This document shows positions 17,099 to 24,819 of a stretch of 64,000 nucleotides of DNA, piece by piece. The stretch spans positions 1-64,000 of the forward strand of contig CAIVEI010000096.1 in the NCBI GenBank assembly GCA_903904835.1. Direction: 5' to 3'. The notes beneath the pieces are model-generated. The model saw only the letters and a program-made list of their open reading frames with translations, made no database searches and had not been told where the DNA came from. A program made the position numbers and the translations under genes. Position 1 is the first letter of the stretch, and each line of letters opens with the position of its first letter. The DNA comes from an uncultured Schlesneria sp. GTDB taxonomy: Bacteria > Planctomycetota > Planctomycetia > Planctomycetales > Planctomycetaceae.

Positions 17099-19108
17099 TT
17101 ACCTGTTTACGAACTGCCAGTTCTCGTCAAATAGTCCGGCGGCAACGACCTCATACGCAGACGGGTCATTGCTCGTCGGAGTCGGCTTGATCACGGCCCA
17201 GTCTCCTAACCGCGGATACAGCAGCGCGTTTGTCCCTTTCAAATCCGTTTCGCGAAACGTGTGGCCGCTGTTGAGGACGATATAGTGCCCTGAATCAGCC
17301 GGGTTGGGGTAGACCATCACGGGGATGTGTGTCTTCGAGTCGTATTCAACGCCATTCATGACTAACTTTTCGTTCGTCCATTTGATCGGGAGTTTTGTCA
17401 GAATTTCCGCGATCAAGGGATTGCTTTGCGGGTCCCCGAACAACACCAGGTTCTGGCCTTTGAAGGTATTGCTAGCCGCCGCAGGCTGAACCGGTAGCGT
17501 CCCTCGAAAATATTTGTCCCAGACGCGGGCGAACTGGTCCGCAGCCGCCGAAGCAAAGTCGTCCGTCGCGGCCAAGAAACCTTTTCTGTTTGGCTTGATC
17601 ACAACAAACTTAGACGTAAAAGCGTCATCGATCGGTCCTTGAAGTCCTGCGGACTTCTCGGGCTTCTCCGCGAGCCGCTGGTTGAGTTTCTGCGGACTGT
17701 CGAGCAGGACCCATTTGTCGTTGGCCCATTCAAGCTGGACGAAGCTGACATTGCCGGGGTTTATGTCTTTTGTCTCAATCCGTTGGCTGTCAATCGTTAC
17801 CTGCAGTGGAGTATCTTTTTGAGGATCGAACGCGAGCCTGATTCGTCGCACATTCTTCGTCGTCAAATCAAAAAGATTTCCCTTGCGAGTCCCATCCACG
17901 ACAGCACGCTCATACGTCGTGCGTAACGCGTCGATCTGGGTCCAATCGCAACGGCCGTACTTGGGGGTGTAAGTGACGAATCGAACGCGCTCGGCGCTGG
18001 ATCGGCCGGCGTCCGCGTATTGACGGTATCCCGTTTCCGCCTTTTCCTGCCATTCTTTCGGCATCTGATGTTCGAGTCCCGGTGCGATGAGATGCGTAAA
18101 CCTGAGTGGCTCTTTAAAGTCGCTCAGGGCATTCTCGATGTTGGTTGCGGCTTTCTTTTGCGGGTCTTTCTCACCGCTATACGCGACAACGGGGACATTG
18201 AACGCGTTTTCCGAATAGTCGACCGCATCATAAATATGCAGACACTTCTCGACGTAATCAGGCAATTGCTTCGGCAGGTTTCCGACGTATCCTCGTGTGG
18301 TGGTAAAACCGGCTCCCGGACCGAGCACGCAAAACCGGTCGGGGTGGTGCAGACCTATATGCCACGTCCCGGCTCCTCCCATCGAGAACCCGCGCAGGAC
18401 AACCCGGTTGGGATTGAACGGTCCCGCTCCGTGCTGAATCGCTTCGAAGACATCGGCTTCACCAGCCCAGCGGTAGGCATTGTTTCCGCGACCGTAGACT
18501 TCCAACTGAACATAGCCCAAGTTGCGCGGCGCATCACCGGTGTGCGTGGCAATGAACTTGGCTTCAGTCAACGACGAATCACGACCGTGAAGCACGACAT
18601 CCAGCCGCCAATCTTTTTTCAAGTGATAATCCTGAGGCAGCAGCACCGCGTACGGCTGAATCGAACCATCCACCGATGAACGATAGGCTCGCACAACCCA
18701 TTTCCCAGTGATGTTCGCCCAGACGGGCTGGCCTCCTTCCGCCTGTTTGGCTCGGGCCAGCCCCTGATCGAGCGTGGTCAGAGCCCACTTGCCGCTGGCC
18801 GCTGCATACCATTCCGAAAAGCGGACAATGTTTTCGGCCCCCTTCAAGTAGACTTCGACCTCCACCAGGACGTCGTCAGGAATCTTCCGTTGCTTCAGCT
18901 TGCCGATGGCCCGCCGAAGCTCCTGCGTCTCCTCGGAAATCCGTTTAAGAGTCGCGTCATCCGGCATTTGAGCACTTGGCGGATCATAATTGGGTTGTGT
19001 TCGCGGCTCCGCCTTGTTGCCGGGTCCCGGCGGATTGGCAGGTTGAGCGAACCCAATTCGAGTCGTGCCGGAGATCGATAACAAAAAGAGGAAGAAGAAT
19101 GATCGCAT
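17099..19108 (-). CDS. Secreted alpha/beta hydrolase (esterase or prolyl-oligopeptidase-like)
   Basis: A 669-residue exported protein (signal FFFLFLLSISGTTRIGFA). An alpha-helical front part precedes an alpha/beta-hydrolase core: VLLPQDY (about 155), DVVLHGRDSS (oxyanion region, about 170-179), GFSMGGAGTW (nucleophile Ser242), and GLEHQMP, which probably holds the catalytic His. The last 300 residues form an additional domain with VLFGDPQSNPLIAEIL, seen in planctomycete proteins annotated as prolyl oligopeptidase family. Substrate unknown; ester or peptide hydrolysis outside the cytoplasm is likely. The gene is single and converges on the recQ-like gene. Confidence 0.8.
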   Translation of the reverse strand: MRSFFFLFLLSISGTTRIGFAQPANPPGPGNKAEPRTQPNYDPPSAQMPDDATLKRISEETQELRRAIGKLKQRKIPDDVLVEVEVYLKGAENIVRFSEWYAAASGKWALTTLDQGLARAKQAEGGQPVWANITGKWVVRAYRSSVDGSIQPYAVLLPQDYHLKKDWRLDVVLHGRDSSLTEAKFIATHTGDAPRNLGYVQLEVYGRGNNAYRWAGEADVFEAIQHGAGPFNPNRVVLRGFSMGGAGTWHIGLHHPDRFCVLGPGAGFTTTRGYVGNLPKQLPDYVEKCLHIYDAVDYSENAFNVPVVAYSGEKDPQKKAATNIENALSDFKEPLRFTHLIAPGLEHQMPKEWQEKAETGYRQYADAGRSSAERVRFVTYTPKYGRCDWTQIDALRTTYERAVVDGTRKGNLFDLTTKNVRRIRLAFDPQKDTPLQVTIDSQRIETKDINPGNVSFVQLEWANDKWVLLDSPQKLNQRLAEKPEKSAGLQGPIDDAFTSKFVVIKPNRKGFLAATDDFASAAADQFARVWDKYFRGTLPVQPAAASNTFKGQNLVLFGDPQSNPLIAEILTKLPIKWTNEKLVMNGVEYDSKTHIPVMVYPNPADSGHYIVLNSGHTFRETDLKGTNALLYPRLGDWAVIKPTPTSNDPSAYEVVAAGLFDENWQFVNR

Positions 19109-19245
19109 AGCGAGCTTTCTGTTGATAACAGGGTCATAGCAACACTCAATGACGACTTCGGAGACTGTCTTTTCCGCGAAAAACGTTGTGTTCCCTCAAA
19201 CATGTTTAAAACATTGCAGCGCGCCCTCTGGAATGTTGCCGACTG

Positions 19246-19653
19246 TCAGGGTGCTGCTTGCCAGTCTTCGATTTGCAATCCGGGAACGCGACCGAATTCT
19301 GATGTGTTATGGGTAACGAGAATCAAACCTTCGGCAATTGCGATCGACGCAATGATTAAGTCGTTGGGGCCGATTGGGGTTCCACAATTTTCAAGATGGA
19401 CGCGAATTCTTCCATAGATTACCGCGGCGGAATCAGTGAACGAAAACGATGGAAATAAATTGAAAAATGCGATCAGCCTGGCGTGATTCCGAGTGGGGTC
19501 GGCGCTTCGCTCGGCACCATACAAGAGCTCCGCTTTTACGACGGAGCATAATGTGATGTCTCCAGTACCTGCAAAAAGGCGGCTTGTGATGCTTCCAGCG
19601 TTTTTACCACGCAAATGCGCAACACAAACGTTAGTGTCGAGCAGATATTTCAT
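19246..19653 (-). CDS. vapC: VapC-type PIN-domain toxin
   Basis: A 135-residue PIN protein starting MKYLLDTNVCVAHLRG. The conserved acids are Asp6, a Glu in SVVKAELLYGAERS, and the Asp in GPNDLIIASIAIAEG, followed by LVTHNTSEFGRVPGL, the usual end of a VapC ribonuclease. VapC toxins cut RNA, often tRNA, with Mg2+. The antitoxin gene lies directly upstream, and its stop overlaps this start. The pair is complete with no visible damage to the active site. Confidence 0.9.
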   Translation of the reverse strand: MKYLLDTNVCVAHLRGKNAGSITSRLFAGTGDITLCSVVKAELLYGAERSADPTRNHARLIAFFNLFPSFSFTDSAAVIYGRIRVHLENCGTPIGPNDLIIASIAIAEGLILVTHNTSEFGRVPGLQIEDWQAAP

Positions 19654-19889
19654 CAGGGCAACTCATCTCTCTTTTCATAATCGCCCTGGGGATGCCTTTT
19701 GAATGTCTGGTCTGAAATGCTTCCTGCCGTCGCAAGTACGGACTGTTTCCACTCTTCAGCGGTCATGGGTTTGGACAATCGCTCCACAACGACGCGGACC
19801 TCGCAGTTCGCGTCGTTGTGTCCCAATGGAATCGACAGATTCAATACGCCGTTGGCATCAGCTCTCGATTTCAGCTCGATGGACGTCAT
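19653..19889 (-). CDS. VapB-like antitoxin
   Basis: A 78-residue protein starting MTSIELKSRADANGVLNLSIPLG. It has a beta-rich N-terminal part and a C-terminal tail MTAEEWKQSV, AGSISDQTFKRHPQGDYEKRDELP. That tail recurs in antitoxins paired with PIN proteins. The ATG at 19889 is preferred because GGAG stands six bases upstream; a TTG seven codons earlier would place that site inside the gene. Its stop overlaps the vapC start. It should bind VapC and repress the shared promoter. Confidence 0.8.
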   Translation of the reverse strand: MTSIELKSRADANGVLNLSIPLGHNDANCEVRVVVERLSKPMTAEEWKQSVLATAGSISDQTFKRHPQGDYEKRDELP

Positions 19890-20201
19890 GAAAATCTCCG
19901 GTGTTGACAATGGCCTGTTTCGCAGATTGTTTCATGGTGATCGTATCGTGATTTGCGACTCAAAAGGAAGTGCGAATATCGTCTCGACGGGAAACAGTCA
20001 CCTGTCGCGGTTTCTATTCCTGCGGAACAGAGGCGTCGCCCCCCGCAGAAATTAATTGTTTGAATCAGATTTTCCGGAAATTCGGGAATTATTTCACTTT
20101 TTTTCTCAAGTGCACTAGGCGCGATCCCCCTTGCTCGTTTATTGTGTGCCTACAATCAATCTATTTAGAAACTAAATATCTATTTAGACTTTAACTTAAG
20201 A
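19890..20201. other. Intergenic region between vapB and the 20202 gene
   Basis: This is the shared upstream region of two divergent genes. It is AT-rich in its right half, with alternating ATTTAG/CTAAAT half-sites at 20163-20187 listed separately. No gene is visible. Confidence 0.5.
20163..20187. promoter_or_regulatory. Operator-like array of ATTTAG/CTAAAT half-sites
   Basis: ATTTAG (20163-20168), its reverse complement CTAAAT (20172-20177), and ATTTAG again (20182-20187) are spaced 9 and 10 bases centre to centre, about one helical turn. They end 15 bases before the start of a small gene whose product may have a winged-helix fold. An autoregulatory operator is an inference. Confidence 0.45.
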
Positions 20202-20627
20202 TTGAAAGCAGATACAGTGACAACCGAATTCTTCAGAAAAACATTGCCAATCAAGCCTGATCTAGTCGTGAAATGGCCTGGCCGGACCCTCGACGAAGGC
20301 TTTACACCGTTTCCAAAGCGACTTTTGCGATGCTTGGACCGGGTTTTTGATGGGCCATCCGCTATTAATCATTTGAGGATCATCTTGGCAATTGCTGATT
20401 ATGCCCGGCCAAATATGACAAGGCTGCCGAGTTTCATTTATCTGGCTTTTACGGCCGGGATGCCGGTTGAGGAATTTCGGAAAGGGATCACTGAAATCCA
20501 AAATAAGGGTTGGATTACAATTCGAGGATCAGAAGATGGAGCCACGATTGGGCTAGATGGGTTGGTTAGATTGATTGAGAAGCTGACAGCCGATCCTGAG
20601 GAAGCTGAGCAACAAGAACCGTTTTGA
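20202..20627 (+). CDS. Unrecognised 141-residue protein, possible winged-helix
   Basis: I do not recognise this protein. The frame opens with TTG at 20202 (an in-frame GTG at 20217 is an alternative). The middle, LRIILAIADYARPNMTRLPSFIYLAFTAGM, followed by VEEFRKGITEIQNKGWITIRGS, resembles the helix-helix-wing order of a winged-helix DNA-binding domain. The C-terminus is acidic (EEAEQQEPF). There is no signal or membrane segment. An array of half-sites lies just upstream, and a small open frame with a strong ribosome site follows 32 bases downstream, so it may be a two-gene unit. It is more AT-rich than its neighbours, which may mean transfer. Confidence 0.55.
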   Translation: MKADTVTTEFFRKTLPIKPDLVVKWPGRTLDEGFTPFPKRLLRCLDRVFDGPSAINHLRIILAIADYARPNMTRLPSFIYLAFTAGMPVEEFRKGITEIQNKGWITIRGSEDGATIGLDGLVRLIEKLTADPEEAEQQEPF

Positions 20628-20659
20628 AAACAGCGACCGACGTCTTGGGAGACGCCTCT

Positions 20660-20797
20660 ATGGTTTCGAAGAGAGCACCCACGACGCCGGATCTTTTTGA
20701 AAAAGAACGAGACCGTTTCAAAGCCAGCTCGTTCTTAATCATACGGAAAAAGGTGTCTGCAAGAAAGATCGCTCTTGATTTTCTGGTAGGAAAGTAG
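20660..20797 (+). CDS. Small open frame of 45 residues downstream of the 20202 gene
   Basis: ATG at 20660 is preceded by GGGAG at eight bases, a good ribosome site. The product begins MVSKRAPTTPDLFEKERDRF and is Lys/Arg-rich, ending VGK at a TAG. After this stop the same frame stays open for 39 more codons (to a TGA at about 20917), with a coding-like end. The TAG may therefore be a mutation, a sequence error or a readthrough site. The opposite strand also holds a 119-codon frame here, which I consider less likely. Function unknown. Confidence 0.35.
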   Translation: MVSKRAPTTPDLFEKERDRFKASSFLIIRKKVSARKIALDFLVGK

Positions 20798-20921
20798 TGG
20801 TCGACGCTATTTTCAGGGGAGAAAATCGCACTACGTGGACAACGCCTTTTTGAAAAAAAGCTGCGTACCCGGAGTTCAGGTTCGTTTTTCGGGCCGTCCC
20901 TTTGGGACTTTAGCTGAGAAA

Positions 20922-21911
20922 TCACTTCTTTTCTTCAACCCAGATATTTCGAAATCGAATCGGGTTGCCGTGGTCCTGCAAATAGATCGGGCCAGGTTCC
21001 GGTCCTTCAGCAACGGGAGCCGCGGTCGTTGCTTTCGGTAGGGCAACGTTGTCATGAATCACGACGCCGTTGTGTTTGACGGTGATCCGGGCATCGGCGG
21101 TTTTCTTTCTGCTCGCGTCGTACTTTGCAGCCGTGAAATCGATGTCATACGTTTGCCATGTCAGGGGTGGGAAGCACATGTTGAGGTCTGGCTTCTTGAT
21201 CGAATAGATCCCGCCACATTCGTTGTTTTCACCCGTCAGGCCAAATGAATCGAGGATCTGGACTTCGTATCGACCTTGTGCATAACAACCACTGTTCGCT
21301 CGCCCCTGACCTCGTTCATTGGGCATGTACGACAGCATGAATTCGAGATGCATGGAATAGCTCTGGAACTTCTGCTTGCTGGTGACCCCTTGCACAAGCA
21401 AGTCACCATCCAGTTTGCCTCCTTCGAAATTGTCGGCCGATTTCCCGTCAAACAATACCACTGATCCCGTGGGGGGCTTGTCGCCTAATGTCGAACTCTT
21501 CCGAGTTACCTTTTTACATTCGCCAATCAAACCACCTGCGTTGTCTCGAATGGTGATCACTCCGTCCTGGATGCTGACATCAGCTTCGGTTGTTAATTCA
21601 AGCTTGCCACTTTTCAACAACCCTTCACTGCGAACCGGATCAAGGCCGTTCCAGCCATCCCCCGGCAAGCCGCCAAAATACCCGATCCCGAGAAACCGAT
21701 TCCCCCCTTGAGCGACCAGTTGAATGCCAAGTTTGACATTATTCCCGTCACGCTCGATCTCGCCCACATATTCACCTTGAATGGCGAAATCGGAATCTGC
21801 CTTTTGTGGATCGAGCACAGCTTTCTCTTGTGCGAAACCATCGGGGGTACCAACGCCGAAAGCGGACACGATAAGACTGCACGTTAAGGGGAACACAAGA
21901 GTCCAGCGCAT
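20922..21911 (-). CDS. Secreted DUF1080 (3-keto-disaccharide hydrolase-like) protein
   Basis: A 329-residue exported protein (signal WTLVFPLTCSLIVSAFGVGTPDGFA). The C-terminal two-thirds is a DUF1080 domain: VVLFDGKSADNFEGG, LHLEFMLSY-like SMHLEFMLSYMPN, RANSGCYAQGRYEVQILDSFG, CGGIYSIKKPDLNMCFPPLTWQTYDIDF, KHNGVVIHDN, and the final GPIYLQDHGNPIRFRNIWVEE. The fold is a concanavalin-like jelly roll, and some members hydrolyse 3-keto-glycosides. The first 110 residues are a small beta domain (GEYVGEIERDGNNVKLGIQLVA). The start at 21911 is supported by GGGAG ten bases upstream; earlier Met codons would overlap the neighbouring gene. Confidence 0.85.
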   Translation of the reverse strand: MRWTLVFPLTCSLIVSAFGVGTPDGFAQEKAVLDPQKADSDFAIQGEYVGEIERDGNNVKLGIQLVAQGGNRFLGIGYFGGLPGDGWNGLDPVRSEGLLKSGKLELTTEADVSIQDGVITIRDNAGGLIGECKKVTRKSSTLGDKPPTGSVVLFDGKSADNFEGGKLDGDLLVQGVTSKQKFQSYSMHLEFMLSYMPNERGQGRANSGCYAQGRYEVQILDSFGLTGENNECGGIYSIKKPDLNMCFPPLTWQTYDIDFTAAKYDASRKKTADARITVKHNGVVIHDNVALPKATTAAPVAEGPEPGPIYLQDHGNPIRFRNIWVEEKK

Positions 21912-22002
21912 GATCGAAACTCCCAAGCTGAAGTGAGGGAACATAATCGGAATTGATCGAAACGAATCGGAATCCAGATTGTGCGGTGGAACGAGTCGAG
22001 TT

Positions 22003-23247
22003 TCAACCGGCAAACGTTGCATCTACAAACCGACCGGGATTCAACAGGCCGTGTGGATCAAGTTGCCGTTTGAGCTTTTGCATCAATCCCCAGCTCGGCT
22101 CTGGATCACCGCACATCGGCATCTTCGATTTCCATTCGGGGTCACAATGGAGCACCACAAGGTTACCGCGAGCGGATCTCGCGAAGTGGCGCAGTTCATT
22201 CAGAATGGTGGTTGTCGAATCGATCGACGCCGCTTCGTCCGGTAGTTGTCCAATGACAATCCCATTCCCCGCATGCACCTGAACGGCAACTCCCAAGCGG
22301 GTTGCCAGGCTGGCAAATTCCATGCTCCGCGACGGCAACAGATTCGCCTGAAATGTCAGCGGGTCATCGGCACATGTGGGGAATTCTGTCAATTCTTCCC
22401 ACAGCCGAGTCGCATCGGGTCCAGAAATTCGCTCTTCCGACAGCACGCCACACGGAGTCAATTCGCGTCGAAGAGTTTCCATCTGCCAGTCAACTTCACG
22501 TACAGACCCTTCGACACCGACACACAGAACCAGTTCGGTGGAATGAGTATGAGTTCGAGCGGCGGTTCCAATCAGCTTCGCCGCGGTGGCGTTCAGAACA
22601 TCAATCGCCACCGGACGCGATTCCGATTTCAATAATATCTGGAGTGCCTGCTCAATCTGTTCGAAAGATGCAAACCCGAACCAAATCAGTGACGACGTTT
22701 CGGGAAGTGGCCTGAGCTTCAGCGTGATTTGGGACACGATTCCCAAGGTTCCCCGGGAACCGACCAGCAGCTTGCAAATATCGTAACCCGCGACGTTTTT
22801 AACAACACGGCCACCCGCTTTGAAAAGTTGCCCGCTCGCATCAACGGCCGAGATTCCAATCACATAGTCACGAAACGTTCCGTGACCGAATCGTCGGGAA
22901 CCACTGGTGTTGGTGGCAACGGCACCCCCTAACGTCGCTCGACCAGGCTGAGCGATATCGATCGGCAAACGCTGACGTTCTTTGGCGAGTTGCGACTGCA
23001 GGTCAGCGATTCTCATTCCCGCTTCCACCGTGATTGTCATATCGCGGGCGGGATAATCAATGATCCGAGTCAACTCCGAAAGCGACACAATGACATCGGC
23101 CCGAGCCGCTGATCCATAATGGAGCGCAGTTCGACCGCCGACAGGACAAATCGTCTGCTTCGGTCCCGCCAGGTTCTCGGCCATGAAACGAGCCAGTTCC
23201 GACTGCGTCGCAGGAACGAATTCGACCAAAGTTGCGATTGCTGTCAT
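22003..23247 (-). CDS. GlcE-like FAD-binding oxidoreductase
   Basis: A 414-residue flavoprotein of the PCMH/FAD_binding_4 type. It shows ICPVGGRTALHYG, IDYPARDMTITVEAGM, LPIDIAQPGRATLGGAVATNTSGSRR, GHGTFRDYVIGISAVDASG, and GGRVVKNVAGYDICKLLVGSRGTLGIVSQITLKL, the order found in glycolate oxidase subunit GlcE and D-2-hydroxyacid dehydrogenases. GlcE works with GlcD and the iron-sulfur GlcF to oxidise glycolate. Neither partner lies next to it. ATG at 23247 is used; a GTG two codons earlier is possible. The DUF1080 gene follows on the same strand after 91 bases. Confidence 0.8.
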   Translation of the reverse strand: MTAIATLVEFVPATQSELARFMAENLAGPKQTICPVGGRTALHYGSAARADVIVSLSELTRIIDYPARDMTITVEAGMRIADLQSQLAKERQRLPIDIAQPGRATLGGAVATNTSGSRRFGHGTFRDYVIGISAVDASGQLFKAGGRVVKNVAGYDICKLLVGSRGTLGIVSQITLKLRPLPETSSLIWFGFASFEQIEQALQILLKSESRPVAIDVLNATAAKLIGTAARTHTHSTELVLCVGVEGSVREVDWQMETLRRELTPCGVLSEERISGPDATRLWEELTEFPTCADDPLTFQANLLPSRSMEFASLATRLGVAVQVHAGNGIVIGQLPDEAASIDSTTTILNELRHFARSARGNLVVLHCDPEWKSKMPMCGDPEPSWGLMQKLKRQLDPHGLLNPGRFVDATFAG

Positions 23248-23446
23248 TTCCACAAAGACTCAAAAAAGTTTCCGAAGCGCGTGACCAGTCGGAAAGGAGC
23301 ATAAAGTCGCCCGCGTCGAAATGAAAGCCGCAGAAAAGTGAGAACTCTCCTTGGAAATTTCCAATTAACAAGTGAAGGCGGTTCATTACGCTCAACGGAT
23401 ACAAAACCTAGAATCACATTTTGATTTACGGTGGGTCGTCGTCGAC

Positions 23447-24508
23447 ATGAAAGAACTTATGAGTATAGAACTTCCCTATTTGACGTCCGACCTCCCGGGA
23501 ATTGGTGGACAGCTTAAATGTGAACCAGAAGATTTTGTTGTGGAAGAGATTCCTGCTTATGAACCATCTGGCGAGGGGCAGCATCTTTTTCTTTGGATTG
23601 AAAAACGGGATTTGCCGCATGATCAGATGCTGCGACGGCTATCAAAGATTCTGGAAATATCCCAAGACGATGTGGGAGTGGCGGGGATTAAAGATCGTCG
23701 GGCGGTAACGCGACAGTATGTCTCGGTCCCGAATACCTGCGGACCTCGCTTGGAACTGCTGGAATCCGAGCAGTTGCGAGTACTGCAATCAAACCTGCAT
23801 GGAAACAAGCTGCGAACCGGGCACTTGCGAGGGAATCGGTTTACCGTGGTTGTTCGAGGGGTCTGTGATGACGCCAACAATCGCTCTGCCGAAATCATCA
23901 AGGTCTTGCTTCAATCGGGTTTTCCAAATTATTACGGCGAGCAGCGGTTCGGACATGATGGAGAAACGCTGACACTTGGACTGGATTTGCTTTCAGGAAA
24001 AAAACGTCCACAGGACATCCCGTATCAGAAGCGGAAATTTTTGCTGAGGCTTGCTGTTTCGTCTGTGCAATCGGATTTGTTCAACCAGGTGCTCGCCCGC
24101 CGGCTTCAAGATGGTTTGCTTCACACGGTGCTGGACGGTGATGTGATGGAGGTGATCGAATCAGGTGGAAAATTTGTTGTTGATGACGTTGGTCGTGAAC
24201 AAGCTCGACTGGATCAAGGTGAATTGTCGGTTACCGGGCCGATGTTTGGCGTGAAGATGCTCAGCCCGCGAGGTGTCCCTGCTGAACGAGAGGCTCGAAT
24301 TCTCGAAGAAGCGGGTTTGAACCTGGATGCGTTTCAGAAATTTGCGCAACTGATGTCAGGTGCCCGACGAGCGTTTATAGTTCGCCCGTGGGAACTGACA
24401 GCCGTGCCAGCCGACGCCGGAATCAAGTTCGAGTTTTCGCTTCCGAGCGGCGTCTACGCCACGATGCTACTCCGCGAGTTTTTGAAGACAGATTTGGATG
24501 CGGAGTGA
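23447..24508 (+). CDS. truD: tRNA pseudouridine(13) synthase TruD
   Basis: A 353-residue TruD-family enzyme, which converts U13 of tRNA to pseudouridine. Landmarks: GGQLKCEPEDFVVEEIPAY at the start, VGVAGIKDRRAVTRQYVSV with the catalytic Asp in IKD, GNRFTVVVRG, FPNYYGEQRFGHDG, and the C-terminal LPSGVYATMLLREFLK. The insertion domain is present, and length fits the family. The start is uncertain: an upstream in-frame Met at 23372 would add 25 non-conserved residues, and a Met at 23459 (MSIELPYLTS) is also possible. Confidence 0.9.
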   Translation: MKELMSIELPYLTSDLPGIGGQLKCEPEDFVVEEIPAYEPSGEGQHLFLWIEKRDLPHDQMLRRLSKILEISQDDVGVAGIKDRRAVTRQYVSVPNTCGPRLELLESEQLRVLQSNLHGNKLRTGHLRGNRFTVVVRGVCDDANNRSAEIIKVLLQSGFPNYYGEQRFGHDGETLTLGLDLLSGKKRPQDIPYQKRKFLLRLAVSSVQSDLFNQVLARRLQDGLLHTVLDGDVMEVIESGGKFVVDDVGREQARLDQGELSVTGPMFGVKMLSPRGVPAEREARILEEAGLNLDAFQKFAQLMSGARRAFIVRPWELTAVPADAGIKFEFSLPSGVYATMLLREFLKTDLDAE

Positions 24509-24819
24509 ACTCGAGAATTGCGTAAGCCGGTTCATCGTTGGGCAATCTTCATTCGCGTTCAAAATCTCTTCCGTCGCAACGCGACAGCCCGATGTCGGCC
24601 CAGGCCAACGGCCGATCCTGGCGCATCGCCGTTCTGTTGGGCCTTTGGATTGCGAATTCTCAAGATTTCGCCGCGTATTTCGTCCGGAAACTCGAAGAAA
24701 TCGAATTTCGGTCGTATGATGCGACGTTCACTGCGCCGAAAGTCGTTGGCCGAACTCGATTTGGCACGTTAAATTTTCCCTAAGTCATTAACAAACCTGC
24801 TTTTACCAAGGTTGATCCT
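24509..24819. other. Intergenic region, truD to ABC permease
   Basis: No intact gene is visible. A short open frame at 24592-24783, listed separately, may be a remnant. AAGG, eight bases before the GTG at 24820, is the ribosome site of the permease. Confidence 0.4.
24592..24783 (+). pseudogene. Short frame resembling the start of a CHASE2 sensor
   Basis: A 63-codon frame beginning MSAQANGRSWRIAVLLGLWI, a basic start plus a short hydrophobic stretch. It continues VRKLEEIEFRSYDATF, which resembles the first conserved helix of CHASE2 sensor domains (a hydrophobic segment, then E-x-x-x-YD-x-x-F). It then stops. It may be the decayed 5' end of a CHASE2 protein or chance. Low certainty. Confidence 0.2.

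Noticed and set aside
20566-20925. A 119-codon minus-strand frame overlapping the end of the 20202 gene and coupled by GTGA to the DUF1080 stop
   Set aside because: It overlaps the 3' end of a better-supported gene, has only a GTG start and a basic, unstructured-looking product. The plus-strand frame with a strong ribosome site is preferred, though neither is certain.
21912-22022. A longer DUF1080 protein starting at 22022
   Set aside because: It would overlap the GlcE-like gene and place the signal peptide 37 residues inside; the ATG at 21911 has GGGAG upstream.
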